Below, one piece after another: positions 10,620-21,639 of a stretch of DNA of 64,000 bases. The position numbers and the translations under genes are program-made. The stretch is from Sycon ciliatum (lineage: Eukaryota; Porifera; Calcarea; Leucosolenida; Sycettidae). Below the pieces are notes generated by a model. That model was not told where the DNA came from and searched no databases. It was given only the letters and a program-made list of their open reading frames with translations. The stretch lies in NCBI RefSeq assembly GCF_964019385.1, contig NC_088650.1, positions 26,561,266-26,625,265 on the forward strand, written 5' to 3'. How positions within the stretch are numbered: position 1 is the stretch's first letter; every line of letters starts with the position of its first letter.

Positions 10620-11465
10620 ACGGCTTGTCCACCAACTCTTTTACTCATTACTGTTTTCTGATGATCGCTTTAATAGTGCGTGAAACTCATAGTTAAAACA
10701 CTTTTTCCGTCCTCTTATTGTTTAAACGGGAACCATTGTAGACCCAAAGATAAAATTATTGGTTTCTGTCCACTGTCCTGCGTGTACTGGTACTGTCCCG
10801 GCACTGGACAAAGACGAGTGTTGCGTGTTGCTCGAGGACTAGACAGACCTACACTACCGTACCATCAGTGGGCAAAGTGCAGCTGCATTCGGCTGACATA
10901 CAATGTAGGTGTCCACTGCACCGTCCCAGCTGCGACGCGTCGAAATCGAGCAGCGAGATAGTCATGCGAATGAACGCCTGGCAATGTTGGAGTACATGGA
11001 GTACATGTAGTCATAACTGATATCATTGGACTGCTGGGCGGTATGCTGTCCGTGTGGTCTTGGCAGGTGATAGGTTCGAACGGAGGGAGAAGGTATGGTT
11101 GCCAACTGGAGAGGTCCATCGTGACACTGATGTTGATACATGCTATGTACTTGGCACATGTAAATGTACATGTAGGTAAGGGTTGAGATAAGCCGCCTCA
11201 GAGGCAAGCGTATGGATGATTCTAATCTTCCCAAGCCAATCATCATCAGTGCAGTGCTCGCTGCTCGATTTCGCCGAAAAACGATGCGCTGAAGAACGGC
11301 CAGGCTAGGATTGAGTACCCGTCTGTACTACAGGGTGGCTCAGCCAGGCATAGAGATTTCTGCATGACCTTACTACAACCATCCACGGTTGGTAGAGCCC
11401 CGGTCCGTTGGGACCATCTGAACCATTATGGGTGTTGAACCCGGTTCTGACCCTCATTATGCTAG
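10620..11465. other. No recognisable gene
   Basis: No family-like frame. Short self-complementary stretches only; repeats of TGTACATG-type motifs occur near 10990-11180. Confidence 0.35.
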
Positions 11466-11565
11466 GGGAGTTTTTTTTAGACTTCTCCTAGCGTCAGTCG
11501 TGTATTCCTTGATCGCTCTTGGATGTCGTCCTGATAGTCATAAATAAAAGTAGCTATTCTAATCT

Positions 11566-11898
11566 GTGAAAAGAAGAAGGACAAAATGTTACGAGTTATG
11601 ACTAACTGTCCACCAAAGTATCTAGATCTTATACAGTCAGCGAGTACGACAAAATGGCACAAAACTGACAAGGAGTACAGAGACATTCGGCGACCTGACA
11701 CCTAGCTCCAACACTTCTCCAAGGCGCAAACCAACAACCTTCTAACTTGGAAGGCTCAGGTTCGCCGAATCGCCGAATGTCTCAGTACTCCTTGTCAGTT
11801 TTGTGTCATTTTGTCGCATTCGCTGACTGTATAAGATCTAGTTACTTTGGTGGACAGTTAGTCATAACTCGTAACATTTTGTCCTTCTTCTTTTCACA
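11566..11898. mobile_element. Foldback relative of the 591-bp ribozyme repeat (family B)
   Basis: Arms about 11566-11715 and 11755-11898 are inverted. Both match, with divergence, the family B segment containing TATACAGTCAG, CACAAAACTGACA and CTAACTTGGAAGG (compare 38155-38290). The hammerhead part of the unit is missing. Confidence 0.65.
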
Positions 11899-12274
11899 AT
11901 AATTAATTAAAATTGGCTCACCATCCGAGTTATATTCTAATCTGAATTGTTGAGAACAGGGAGTCGTATAGACCCGGGAGGCGACACGCGCATCACTTGT
12001 GCACAACCATGATCGACTCAACGATTCAAAATATTACGACCTGCTCGGTGTGGGACAAGTCCGTACATACGAAATGGTACATCATGGTACATAGCGAGAA
12101 ATCGTCGTCTTCGTCCTTTCGCCGAACAATTGTGGTCAGACTTTCGATCTCCATTGCCGAAATACAGCCATCTGTGGCCATCGCTGAGGAGTTCACTAAT
12201 AAAGGGTCTTGTTCACTGGCTTTGCACTTCCACTCGAACTCTGAGGCACTTTGACCACCTAAGATGAGGTAATC

Positions 12275-12612
12275 CTTTCTTTACAAATTGCCTCAATATT
12301 TTCTCACCTTTAGGGCAATGAAGTAATTTTTTCCTCGTGACTAACTTCGACAGACCAAGTTGCCCTGTCCCAGTGATCTACAATACTTATATTGCACATT
12401 TGTGAAATATTGGACCTATCCAGATAAACGAAATGACTTTATTCGAAATTACATTTTCCAAAGTTTTCCTTCACAAATGGTCCCAATTTGTTCTCACCTT
12501 TAGCCAGTTTAGGGCAATGAAGTCAATTTTCTTCAGGACTAACATCGGCTAACAAAGTGGCGCTGTCCCAGTGATCTACAATACTTATAATCATTGCACA
12601 TGTGAAATATTG
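12275..12612 (+). repeat. Direct repeat, ~140 bp, two diverged copies
   Basis: Both copies share TTCTCACCTTTAG, GGGCAATGAAGT and CAGTGATCTACAATACTTAT, at about 12275-12415 and 12470-12612. Confidence 0.6.
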
Positions 12613-12872
12613 GGAGTCACAGAGTGAGGAAATGGCCAAAATTGAAACTTGAACTGTTCTGCCAAGTTTTATGCAGTGAACGCAGGGCTGAGAGCCCGCA
12701 AGAGCCATCCCGGAAGATCTTGTGCGCCACCAACCGAACCTTCAGTGAATGTTCACAAGGTTAGAAGCTCGCACAGATAACACACATTGGATGCTAATAG
12801 TAATACAATGCACTCAGGAATGTGTGCAAATACAACAGAATTAATTCCAAATAAAGTCAACAATATCTGCCT

Positions 12873-13887
12873 CAACACAGTGCTATCAACCTTCCGTATT
12901 TTCCATATTTGTACGGAAAATCACTACTTCGTCCGCGCTATGGATTTTGAGAAAAATATACGGAAAATTGAACGGGATTGATCAGTATGTATAAGCATTG
13001 CAAGTGCAAGCTGAGCGATGAAAAGAAGAGAACCGAGTGGAAAGAAAACGCTGCAGTGGAGAGTCCTTAGAAAAGACTTAAAAAATATCATAATATCGCT
13101 GCACGAGATCATCCTTATAAGTTATAACGTCAGCTGATCGTACTGTGGTTGATTCATACGGCGGTAAATACACACCTGCCTACACACGCTCTCTAAACTG
13201 AAAAGTTATTCTGGCACAGAGCTCTCCTTCCCGCCACCACCACCATCATCAGTTCGCGTCTGGCGCCTAGTCGATGCAGGGTGAGTGGTGTCCGACATAG
13301 CAGGCTGGTACATCAGGTAGCGTATGGCGCATAGCAGATGACACAGCAACAACATAGCTTGATTGTGACGTACCTTTCGTCAACACAGTGCTATCAACCT
13401 TCCGTATTTTCCATATTTGTACGGAAAATCACTACTTCGTCCGCGCTATGGATTTTGAGAAAATATACGGAAAATTGAACGGGATTAATCAGTATGTATA
13501 AGCATTGCAAGTGCGAGCTGAGCGATGAAAAGAAGAGACCCGAGTGGAAAGAAAACGCTGCAGTGGAGAGTCCTTAGAAAAGACTTAAAAATATCATAAT
13601 ATCGCTGCACGAGATCATCCTTATAAGTTATAACGTCAGCTGATCGTACTGTGGTTGATTCATACGGCGGTAAATACACACCTGCCTACACACGCTCTCT
13701 AAACTGAAAAGTTATTCTGGCACAGAGCTCTCCTTCCCGCCACCACCACCATCATCAGTTCGCGTCTGGCGCCTAGTCGATGCAGGGTGAGTGGTGTCCG
13801 ACATAGCAGGCTGGTACATCAGGTAGCGTATGGCGCATAGCAGATGGCACAGCAACAACATAGCTTGATTGTGACGTACCTTTCGTC
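12873..13887 (+). repeat. 507-bp tandem duplication
   Basis: The block 12873-13379 is repeated at 13380-13887 with few differences. Each copy ends in a family A retrozyme fragment; the first copy stops inside the ribozyme core (at TTTCGT, about 13384) where the second copy begins. Confidence 0.8.
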
Positions 13888-14246
13888 CCGGCTGGACTCA
13901 TCAGGCAATCTTCTTCTTAGATGTCTTCACAAGGAGCTTGACTCGGGAGAATGAAGTTGAAGACTCCACTGCAACTGCACTTATGGTTAGTCCATATGGT
14001 AGTAAATACACACCTGGCAATATGGGGGTAAATACACGCCTGCCCAGACACGCTCTCTAAACTGCAAAGTTATTCTGGCACAGAGCTCTCCTTCTCACCA
14101 CCACCACCACCACCATCAGTTCGCGCCTGGCGCCTAGTCGATGCATGGTTAGCGGTATCCGACATAGCAGGCTGGCACATCAGGTAACGCATGGCACATA
14201 GAAGATGGCAACGACATAGCTTGATTGCGACGTACATTTCGTTCTC
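13160..14246 (-). mobile_element. Family A ribozyme repeat, locus 1 (degenerate tandem copies)
   Basis: Three partial copies of the family A unit (recognisable by CTCTGGCACAGAGCTC-type, CACCACCACCATCA and GGCGCCTAGTCGATGCA segments) lie at about 13160-13385, 13667-13990 and 13995-14246, with ~358-bp spacing between the last two. One retains a hammerhead (13867-13910). Confidence 0.7.
13867..13910 (-). ncRNA. Hammerhead ribozyme, family A, decayed copy
   Basis: The core CTGATGA, stem II GTCC/GGAC and GAAA are intact on the minus strand. Stem I is reduced to GATTG/CAATC with a mismatch at the core, and stem III reads GGTACG instead of CGTACG. Probably weak or inactive. Confidence 0.6.
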
Positions 14247-14403
14247 TTGGTTGCGCTGTAGCCTGAAAAAGGAAATAAGACAATGCATCCACATGACACA
14301 GACAAGTAATTACTGTTACAAATAATGCATACTGCTTGATAACAGAGAAAGAAAGTCAGTGGTCACACAAGTTTTTGGTCGTCCCTGAAACGAAGATCGT
14401 TCC

Positions 14404-14427
14404 AGGGGGGGGGGGGGGGGGGGGGGG
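14404..14427 (+). repeat. Poly-G run (~23 nt)
   Basis: Uninterrupted G homopolymer; its length is unreliable in most assemblies. Confidence 0.85.
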
Positions 14428-15071
14428 AGCTAAAATCTCAGTCGACTGACGCTATGCATACACATGTACATGCATGCGATTTTCGTCGTCCATTCATTTC
14501 GGAGGGTGGAGAGGAGGTCCGAGTACGAAATGAATGATGTTTTTTTCAGGGATGACTAATCACTTTTGCGATGACCCCTTATTGCATCAATTTATCGTCT
14601 GTACTGCGCAATTGAGTCCCACTTTTATTATGTTGGGTCCAGATTTCAAAACTCGTGAAGTTCGAGGCGAAAAGCAGGCCGATGAAGGGACGCCAGTATT
14701 TCAGTCTAGTCCGGTCAGTGGCGGGTTTAGGGGGGGGCGCGGGGGGCGCGCGCCCCCCCCTCAAAAATTTCGACCTAGGTTTCGAAAAATAATAGGCAGG
14801 GCGCTAGGGCGCCGGGTCGATCGAGCTAGACTAGGCTCGTCGGGGCGCGCGCGGCCTGAAACGATTGTCCAAAACAAGCGGTTGCACGGTCGAGCTGGTG
14901 TTGATTGTACACAGTACAGTCTAGTACAGTACAGTCTACAGAGTAGAGTCTACGTACAGTGAGCATGCACGGCGCGGCTACAGAAACACGGTGACCTGAC
15001 CACTGCTGACTGTGTACTGTTGTACAGTGTGATCCCTGCTGGGACGCGCTCGACGCGTCTTCAACGGTACA

Positions 15072-15190
15072 AACATCGAAGAAAAGTCTTCGATCGAGTC
15101 AACCAAAACACGATTCGAATGCCGAGGGCTCAGGCGATTATCCTCGTTCGAATCGTGTTTTGGTTGACTCGAAGGCTTTTCTTCGATGTC
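15072..15190. repeat. Inverted repeat (foldback)
   Basis: Arms ACATCGAAGAAAAG...CAACCAAAACACGATTCGAA and its complement surround a ~30-bp loop. Confidence 0.7.
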
Positions 15191-15603
15191 TCAGGGACAT
15201 CCCAAAAGGCCAAGCTCTAGCCAGCAGAGCCTGGAATTTTTGTAAAGCGTTCCTGTGGCGGCGCAACTCCTGCTGCCGCTCCAACAGGAAACAGTGGGAG
15301 TGATGAAGTCGCTGTTATTCCAGTTGAACTTTCGGAGCGGACTGACAGTCACACTCCGCCAGACGCGGAAGAATCTGTTGTCAGGGAGTAGCCAGAACAT
15401 GAAGAACAGCGCACAGTGACAAGTACCGCTGCCTATGTAAAGGATGCTTTGACTCTTTGAGAGCGGTGAGAAATTGTTGGACTCGCATAAATAATTGCAG
15501 TTGATTCGCTCACCTAACGGCAAATTATTTTGAAGTTTACAATGTACATTGTTGCTGCGTGTACAGAAATACTGCTCGTGGTGTGTGAGATTTACGGCTT
15601 GTT

Positions 15604-16222
15604 GTTGTTGTTTATTTTACTTCACCAAATGAGCAGGCAGAGATGCCTTCTCACCTGCCCATAGGACAGGTTCTCACAGAATGATGAAGGGATGATATGC
15701 AAGGGAAAACAAGAAATGATATTAATTATTATATAAGACAGAAAGGACCAAAAGAAGAAAAGGAAAAATTTATATGAAAACAATTTCATGGAGTCAGAAA
15801 TAGAAAGACAATAATTTCATGGAGTCAAAGAATAGAAAGACAATCTCATGGAGTCAGGAACACGTGGTTGATTTTATAGACGTGCATGCACAAATGTGAT
15901 AGATGAGAAGGTTGGAATTTATGGCAGATAATAAAAGTTTAACGAGGATACTGATTCACAAAGTAAGTATACCAATGGCAGAAAGAGCTTTTCGGAAGGG
16001 ACCAGGGACACGTATCACTCTAAAATCAGAGGGGAGAGCGTTCCAGAGAATGCTTCCCCGAAACATCATGGTCGATCGTCCCGCAGGCCCACGAAGAAAG
16101 GGAACTTGAAGCAAGTTCGACACTTGTCCCCGTGTGGTGCGCTGATCCTCCGGAACAGTCTCTGGGGCCGTTCGGGTGAATAACTGTTGAAGAAGGGGGC
16201 TACAGGAGGAGCTTCTTGACAT
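15604..16222 (-). pseudogene. LINE 3' fragment (CR1/L2-like)
   Basis: Residues on the minus strand (16222 to about 15956) match the extreme C-terminus of CR1/L2-like RT proteins: an RTTRGQ segment, LLQVPFLRGPAGR and ILWNALPSDFR. This is close to the tails of the LINEs at 25793-27012 and 59125-62271. It is 5'-truncated, with a 3' UTR ending in a TTG/CAA simple repeat near 15604. Not functional. Confidence 0.7.
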
Positions 16223-16339
16223 CGGTTTTCAAAATGACCTGGGACAGTAGCATGATGTCATCTACCCCCACCCCATCCCGCCTTGATCCCGGCCGCAACC
16301 CCCCCCTCAGCCAAATCCTGGACACGCCACTGCCGGTGT

Positions 16340-17130
16340 CATGGAGAGGGACCGATGAACCGGCAACAAGAGAATTCAATACGCATGCTACTCTTCAGTT
16401 CATTGCTGGGGAAGACTACTCAAGGCCACGTCACTCCGGCAATTCAATGTACAAATCAGCAGCAACACTTGCAAACGTATTCCTACCAGCTGACCAGCAA
16501 GTTACCAGCCATCAGCTCTTCAAATAATTCCAACTTAACAAAGAGAGGAGATGGACAGATCGGAAAGTATCGTGGCAAGCTCAGGACAACACACGTCCGG
16601 CCCTATGTAACAACAGTGGAAAGTGCGTGCCATGGTATATTTTCGAAGGCATATCAAGAACCAGCTAATGTGGACTGGGAGTCCATTTGCATCGTCCGAT
16701 CAGCTGCTACAAGTGCCGTGAGCCAATGGCAAACACTTTAGACAGAGACTACTACCTCTACTGAATGCAACTTTGGCATGGCAGAGATCTACAAGCACGT
16801 TATCTTATCTATCAATAGAGTTGTATCCTCGTATGACTATGTGAAGTGTGAGGTCGTACTGTACTGCAGACGCGTCTCCGACCTGGTTGGAAATGTACGC
16901 AATAGTTCCCACCCTCTTAACCAGAGATCGCACACACCCTAGGGTTTTGATGGGTTTGTACGACTCCCAGCTCTTGACTTTTGTTGGGTGTACGAGACGC
17001 ACGCACAGTTTTCTTAGGGTGAGTACTTTTTTCATGTAGTACTGAATGCGGCAAGCAGGACTCGCCCATCCGCCCCTCCCCAAATGGATCTACTCGAATG
17101 GTTGCGGAGGTAGGGGTGCTCTGGCGGGAT
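16340..17130. other. No recognisable gene
   Basis: Short open frames on both strands without family resemblance. A minus-strand frame at 16805-17083 is open but unrecognised; it could be a downstream exon of the candidate gene at 17309-17917, with no supporting splice evidence. Confidence 0.3.
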
Positions 17131-17134
17131 TTTA

Positions 17135-17212
17135 CGACATACACAAGCGCGCACACACGCACACAATATACACACGCACGCACCACACACACATACACAC
17201 AAACGCACGCTA
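17135..17212. repeat. CA-rich microsatellite
   Basis: Imperfect ACACAC/CGCACA repeat. Confidence 0.6.
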
Positions 17213-17308
17213 TGTCGCACGTCTTGGGCATGGCTTCGTGAATACAAATAATAATTTAATGTTATAATTTATAGTATCCAAATGTTACAGCAGCTTTACA
17301 AAACCTAC

Positions 17309-17917
17309 CGTTCAATACCGGATCATCTTGTGACAGCTTCCTTGCAACACCCATGACTTGACCCCACTTCGTCTTGACGTCGGGAAATCGTTCACACCGG
17401 AGTTGGGACACGACTCATTGAAATCCAGGCCTATCTGCAGCTGGGAGCAGGACAGAGCTGATGGACGTCAGCAGCGGCTGTAGAACAACCATAAACGAGT
17501 CTTCTTTCTCCGCAGTCAGGGGGGACAGCAGCTTTGCAATGCAAGCTTCTTGCCTTCTGTGGGTCTTTAGCGGCTGGGATTCGGAACGCTCTGTAGAAAC
17601 CATTGAACAAGTACTACACTCTATCAACCTACAAGTATTTCTTCCAATTCATGATTATTCGCAACTTTTTATGCAGTACGCGCACCAGATCAGAAGCCGC
17701 TAAGTAGCAAGGTTGAAAGTTTCAAGACAAATTGAAAAATATAATTAAACATAGAAAATTAGAATTCAAAGTTCACCATACCTGTGGCCCAAGCCAATAC
17801 AGACTGAGCGTTCACGCGAAGAGAACGTAGATCTACGTCAGCTGAGGTTTCCTTAGGATCAGGAGGTGATTCTTGATCCGGATCTGGATCGCGATCAGCA
17901 GCACTCTCTGCCTCCAT
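17309..17917 (-). CDS. Candidate spliced gene, two exons visible, function unknown
   Basis: Proposed exon 1 runs 17917-17782: it starts at an ATG, is Asp/Pro/Glu-rich and ends ACAG before GTATGG. Proposed exon 2 starts at 17590 after TTTCTACAG and runs to 17309, ending before GTAGGT. The 191-nt intron (17591-17781) has GT and AG ends, and the phase matches: the lone G of exon 1 pairs with AG of exon 2 to give Glu. Exon 2 reads through HRRQEACIAKLLSPL, then hits TGA at about codon 57 of the exon. The same frame then continues with plausible coding (FPDVKTKWGQVMGVARKL) to the donor. So it is either a short two-exon protein or a gene broken by one stop. The KTKWG segment vaguely recalls Myb/SANT-like domains; I do not recognise the family. 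Confidence 0.4.
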
Positions 17918-18194
17918 CACGATCATCAAATGCAACTAATTACTTGAAAAAGTAGTTCATTCTTCTTCTTCTTTTCGAGCTACGATTTCTCACGATCCTA
18001 TCGATCCTGTGGCCTGCACGAGTCAAGGAGTGCACTCCCATGGCATAAGTACGCGGAGTAGTTGGTTTATAACTCAGGGCACGCACCGGGGATATCTGAG
18101 GGAAAAGTGCAGTGGGAGAAAGTGCCGCGAGTCAATCATAGTCGGCCCGGAAGGCCTCGTGTCGCCTCCCGGGTCTATACGACTCCCTGGTTGA

Positions 18195-18750
18195 GAAATA
18201 TGGCGGTAAAGACACACCTGGAAATATGGCGGTAAACATACGCCTGCCCACACACGCTCTCTAAGCTGCAAAGTTCTGGCACAGAGCTCTCCTTCTCACC
18301 ACCCCCACCACCATCAGTTCGCGCCTGGCGCCTAGTCGATGCATGGTTGGCGGTTTCCGACATAGCAGGCTGGTACATCAAGTAGTGCATGGCACATAGA
18401 AGATGACACAGCAACGACATAGCTCGATTGCGACGTACGTTTCGTCCCCGTTGGACTCATCAGGCAATCTTCTGCTTGGATGTCTTCATACGGAGCCTGA
18501 CTCGGGAGAATGAAGTTGAAGACACCACTGCAGTTGTACTTATGGTTGATAAATATGGTGGGCCTTGGTGGCTGATGGTGGTGATGGTGGTGAGAAGGAG
18601 AGCTCTGTGCCAGAACTTTGCAGCTTAGAGAGCGTGTGTAGGCAGGCGTGTGTTTACCGCCATATTGCCAGGTGTGTCTTTACCACCATATTTATCAACC
18701 ATAAGTACAGCTGCAGTGGTGTCTTCAACTTCATTCTCCTGAATTGTTTT
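18195..18750 (-). mobile_element. Family A ribozyme repeat, locus 2, with inverted partial copy
   Basis: A unit from about 18195 to 18555 contains a complete hammerhead and ends in the TATGGTTGATAAATATGGTGG junction motif. It is followed by an inverted partial copy (18560-18740), so the locus folds back on itself. Confidence 0.8.
18426..18469 (-). ncRNA. Hammerhead ribozyme, family A
   Basis: On the minus strand: stem I GATTGC/GCAATC (6 bp), core CTGATGA, stem II GTCC-AACGG-GGAC, GAAA, stem III within ACGTACGT, then C17. All conserved core positions are present. Predicted cleavage is after GTC, between 18432 and 18431. Confidence 0.85.
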
Positions 18751-19284
18751 AACTCAATTTTTCTTCCAACTTCTGCCCATGGCGTCCATCTCTCAGCTCG
18801 TCAGCTGACAACAGGTACTGTCACCACCATGACCCTGTCGTGACTCGTGACTCACGAGTCGTGAGAAGGTGCTCCCTGTAGACGAAGTTGGTGATGTTCC
18901 GACGCGGCCGTGGATGGTTGTAGTAAGGTCACTGTTTCCGAACACAGTGTCCTCCACCTTTTTTCATTGCTGTCAAACCAACAAAATGTGTGAACTATAC
19001 ACGGTTAACAGTGTATATAATGCTGGTGCTGGTACTGGTGCTGTACTACTATCTACTTCTATCTGGTGCTAGTACTGTGCTAGTATTAGATTATCTAATA
19101 CCATTGTATCTGGAAGAAACTGTGCAGCTCGACACACGAGGAGAAATCAGTATCAGCAGCTACTACACCTAGCTGATGATGCTCACAAGACAGAAGCGGA
19201 AAAAACACTGAATTTCTTTATTTAGTGCTCTACTACGCGAAATGTGCTATTATTATTATTATTGTATAGGGTTGTAGTGATAGG

Positions 19285-19705
19285 CCAAGTCCATCGAACC
19301 TTCCACTCGGCAGACCTGCACGACAGCACCACTCCCTGCTCAATACACATCGCTTCGGGGAATTCGCCACTCATCAGTTGAGGAATGGGTTTGCTCCCAC
19401 GCTGGAGCTCGCGCTATTCCGCCGATTTGACTTGACACTTGACTGACTCACGACTGCTATCCACAGAACACGAGAAGTCCATCGAACCTTCGACTCGGCA
19501 AACCTGCAAGAAAGCACCATTCCCTGCTCAATACACCCCTCATCAGTTGAGCTTGAGTAGGCTGAGGAAGATTGTACCTGAAGAGCACCACGTATATAGT
19601 ACTCTCCAGGCACAAACATCACCAGGGATACAAACTTACAGAGACACTCCGTTTCCAGCGCGACAAACACCTCGTGAACACCAGATAGCAGCGCGAGTCA
19701 GTGGC
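19285..19705 (-). mobile_element. Family C ribozyme element, two adjacent partial copies
   Basis: The minus strand matches the complete family C insertion at 31477-32034 (GTCAAGT, GAAGGTTCGATGGA, TTGAGCAGGGA, GTGTTTGTCGCGCTGGAAA segments). The first copy (about 19285-19385) has a decayed hammerhead. The second (about 19430-19705) lacks the middle of the ribozyme. Confidence 0.7.
19338..19382 (-). ncRNA. Hammerhead-like relic, family C
   Basis: Stem I CTCAA/TTGAG and CTGATGA are kept. Stem II is altered and GAAA has become GAAG, so it is probably inactive. Confidence 0.4.
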
Positions 19706-19895
19706 CGCTGACTCGCCCGTTCACGCTTATTTTGGAGACGACGGGATCTCTCTTCCAAAGTATGTTTTTGCTGACGCATCCTATCACCTATTCGGTACCT
19801 ATACTAACGTCAATTCTAATTTCATTTCCTCCTCGTCTCCCTATTTCTTTCCAAATCTCCCTCTACATCAGGGATTCGTATACATAATACGACGA
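19706..19895. repeat. Dispersed repeat shared with 30570-30760
   Basis: Both copies contain GACGGGATCTCTCTTCCAAA, TTTTTGCTGACGCATCCT and GATTCGTATA-type segments. On the minus strand at 30 kb this joins an Arg/Gln-rich repeat region. Confidence 0.65.
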
Positions 19896-19905
19896 ATATC
19901 GTGGC

Positions 19906-20925
19906 TAGCCCTTTCCTAAAGATGCCATAATTTGTCGCAACTTTTGCTTTTCGCAACCGTGCCAAAACAGGTGCTAGTTGCTGAAATCGCAACCATATTT
20001 TCAGAAAAAGCTCAAAAGTTGCTAATATCGCAACTTAAAATTGGAGAGTTCTTGTGCAAAAACCACCAAAAAGGGAGCAGAAATAGCAGAAGTCAAACTT
20101 GTACAGTGTACATCCCTTCCTACTTTCCACAATGCCAGTATCCTGTTGCATGTATCCTACATCGTTGCAGTGCAAGGCAAAGGGAATGCACATTATCCTA
20201 CCTACCGTTGATCTACTGTTTCTCTGAAATGAGTCTGCGAGAAATGAGCGAGTATGCATTTGTCCGACATGCAGTCCGTGACTTGACCTTTTGACCACAT
20301 GCCATGGGGCCAAGGTTGCGGAAAAGTTGCGAAATAGTTCGCGAAAAAGAAGGAAGTTGCGAAAGTTGCTATTTCTTCTTAACCTCTAAAAATTACACGT
20401 AAGGCCAAACTAAAGAAGGTGTGTGGTTCGACTAACATGGACATTTTTTTTACGGGCGGGCGGGCGGATTTTTTTCTTTTAATATATATTTTTAGTACAT
20501 GTAAATACACTGTATACGCGTATCGAGTAGACTCTACTACCAGCACAAGGCAGCAGTCGTACCACTCACTGCACTGCACTGCAGTACAACTACAACAGTA
20601 CAAGTCAAGTCCAAAAGGAGCCGCCTAGCGCCTGCGTCCGCAGACTCACGCCGCACAGCACGTAGACGTGGACGTGTTCAGTCCACGTAGATCTACGTCA
20701 GTCACACGACAGCCCGCCGAAAAAAAGTTACGGTCGGGCTGAAATTGTACGGTCGGTCGGGTGAGTCGAACCACACACCTTCTTTAGTTTGGCCTAACGT
20801 GAGATTTGCACCGCGTTTTGAAAAAGGGCAAACAAAGTGTAACCAAGAGGGGTTATGTACTCTTGGTGTAACTTGAACAACGAAAAGTTGCAAAAAAAGT
20901 GGCGAGCATCTTTGGGAAAGGGCTA
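19906..20925. mobile_element. Non-autonomous DNA element, TAGCCCTTTC termini
   Basis: Terminal inverted repeats TAGCCCTTTCCTAAAGATGC and its near-complement at 20906-20925. The same termini occur at 58782-59040, where an 8-bp target duplication points to hAT. It contains a nested Harbinger-like MITE (20403-20794). No transposase. Confidence 0.65.
20403..20794. mobile_element. PIF/Harbinger-type MITE
   Basis: Perfect 31-bp terminal inverted repeats beginning GGCCAAACTAAAGAAGG (20403-20433 and 20764-20794). TAA is duplicated on both sides (20400-20402 and 20795-20797). GG-starting ends with a TWA target are the hallmark of PIF/Harbinger (known). Inserted inside the element at 19906-20925. Confidence 0.75.
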
Positions 20926-20927
20926 TA

Positions 20928-21165
20928 TTATTGTGGCCAGCTGTACGGTACGGGACAGATACCAGCCAGCAAATATTGTGGCCAGCTGTAATAGTGTAGA
21001 GCCTTTGTAGTCACAGATACCTGGATACGGGTTAAAGCTGTGTGGACCCTGGCTAGCGCCAGACATTACTGAAGTAACGTCTTCTGCATAGCTACGGGAA
21101 TTAAAGCTGTGTGGACCCTGGCTAGCGCCAGACGTTACTGAAGTAACGTTTCTGCATAGCTACGG
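20928..21165 (+). repeat. Dispersed repeat with GACGTTAC hairpin
   Basis: Two tandem copies of the segment AGCTGTGTGGACCCTGGC, followed by a GACGTTAC-TGAA-GTAACGTC hairpin, lie at about 21040 and 21104. A third is at 31128-31200, where it is followed by an ATT-repeat tail. GTGGCCAGCTGT precedes it at both loci. It may be the 3' end of a retroposon; identity unknown. Confidence 0.6.
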
Positions 21166-21176
21166 GAATAATAATA

Positions 21177-21592
21177 CTTATGGTTGATAAATATGGTGGT
21201 AAAGACACACCTGGCAATATGGCGGTAAACACACGCCTGCCCACACACGCTCTCTAGGCTGCAAAATTCTGGCACAGAGCTCTCCTTCTCACCACCACCA
21301 CCATCAGTTCGCGCCTGGCGCCTGGTCGATGCATGGCTGGCGGTATCCGGCATAGCAGGCTGGTACATCAAGTAGCGCATGGCACATAGATGATGACACA
21401 GCAACGACATAGCTCGATTGCGACGTACGTTTCGTCCCCGCTGGACTCATCAGGCAATCTTCTTCTTGGATGTCTTCATACGGAGCTTGACTCGGGAGAA
21501 TGAAATTGAAGACACCACTGCAGCTGTACTTATGGTTGATAAATATGGTGGTAAAGACACACCTGGCAATATGGCGGTAAACACACGCCATA
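21177..21592 (-). mobile_element. Family A ribozyme repeat, locus 3 (352-bp unit plus 60-bp overlap)
   Basis: The segment starting CTTATGGTTGATAAATATGG occurs at 21177 and again at 21529, a 352-bp period with ~62 bp repeated at both ends. A copy longer than one unit is what reverse transcription of a circular or oligomeric RNA yields (known for retrozymes). One intact hammerhead is inside. No coding capacity. Confidence 0.85.
21416..21459 (-). ncRNA. Hammerhead ribozyme, family A
   Basis: On the minus strand: stem I GATTGC/GCAATC, CTGATGA, stem II GTCC-AGCGG-GGAC, GAAA, a self-complementary ACGTACGT stem III, C17. Predicted cleavage is between 21422 and 21421. Best-formed copy of the family. 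Confidence 0.88.
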
Positions 21593-21639
21593 AATAATAC
21601 TTGTAATATTATTCGCGGGCCGCGCGGGATCAGCCTAAA

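Larger units (their letters stand above)
14716..16332. mobile_element. Candidate DNA transposon with CAGTGGCG termini
   Basis: The left end reads CAGTGGCGGGTTTAGGGGGG. The right end is the inverted counterpart (CGCCACTG at 16325-16332, preceded by a C-rich run). CCGGT directly abuts both ends (14711-14715 and 16333-16337), a possible 5-bp target duplication. CAGTGGCG starts are common in hAT elements (known), but hAT makes 8-bp duplications, so the class is open. A LINE 3' fragment sits inside. Confidence 0.45.
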
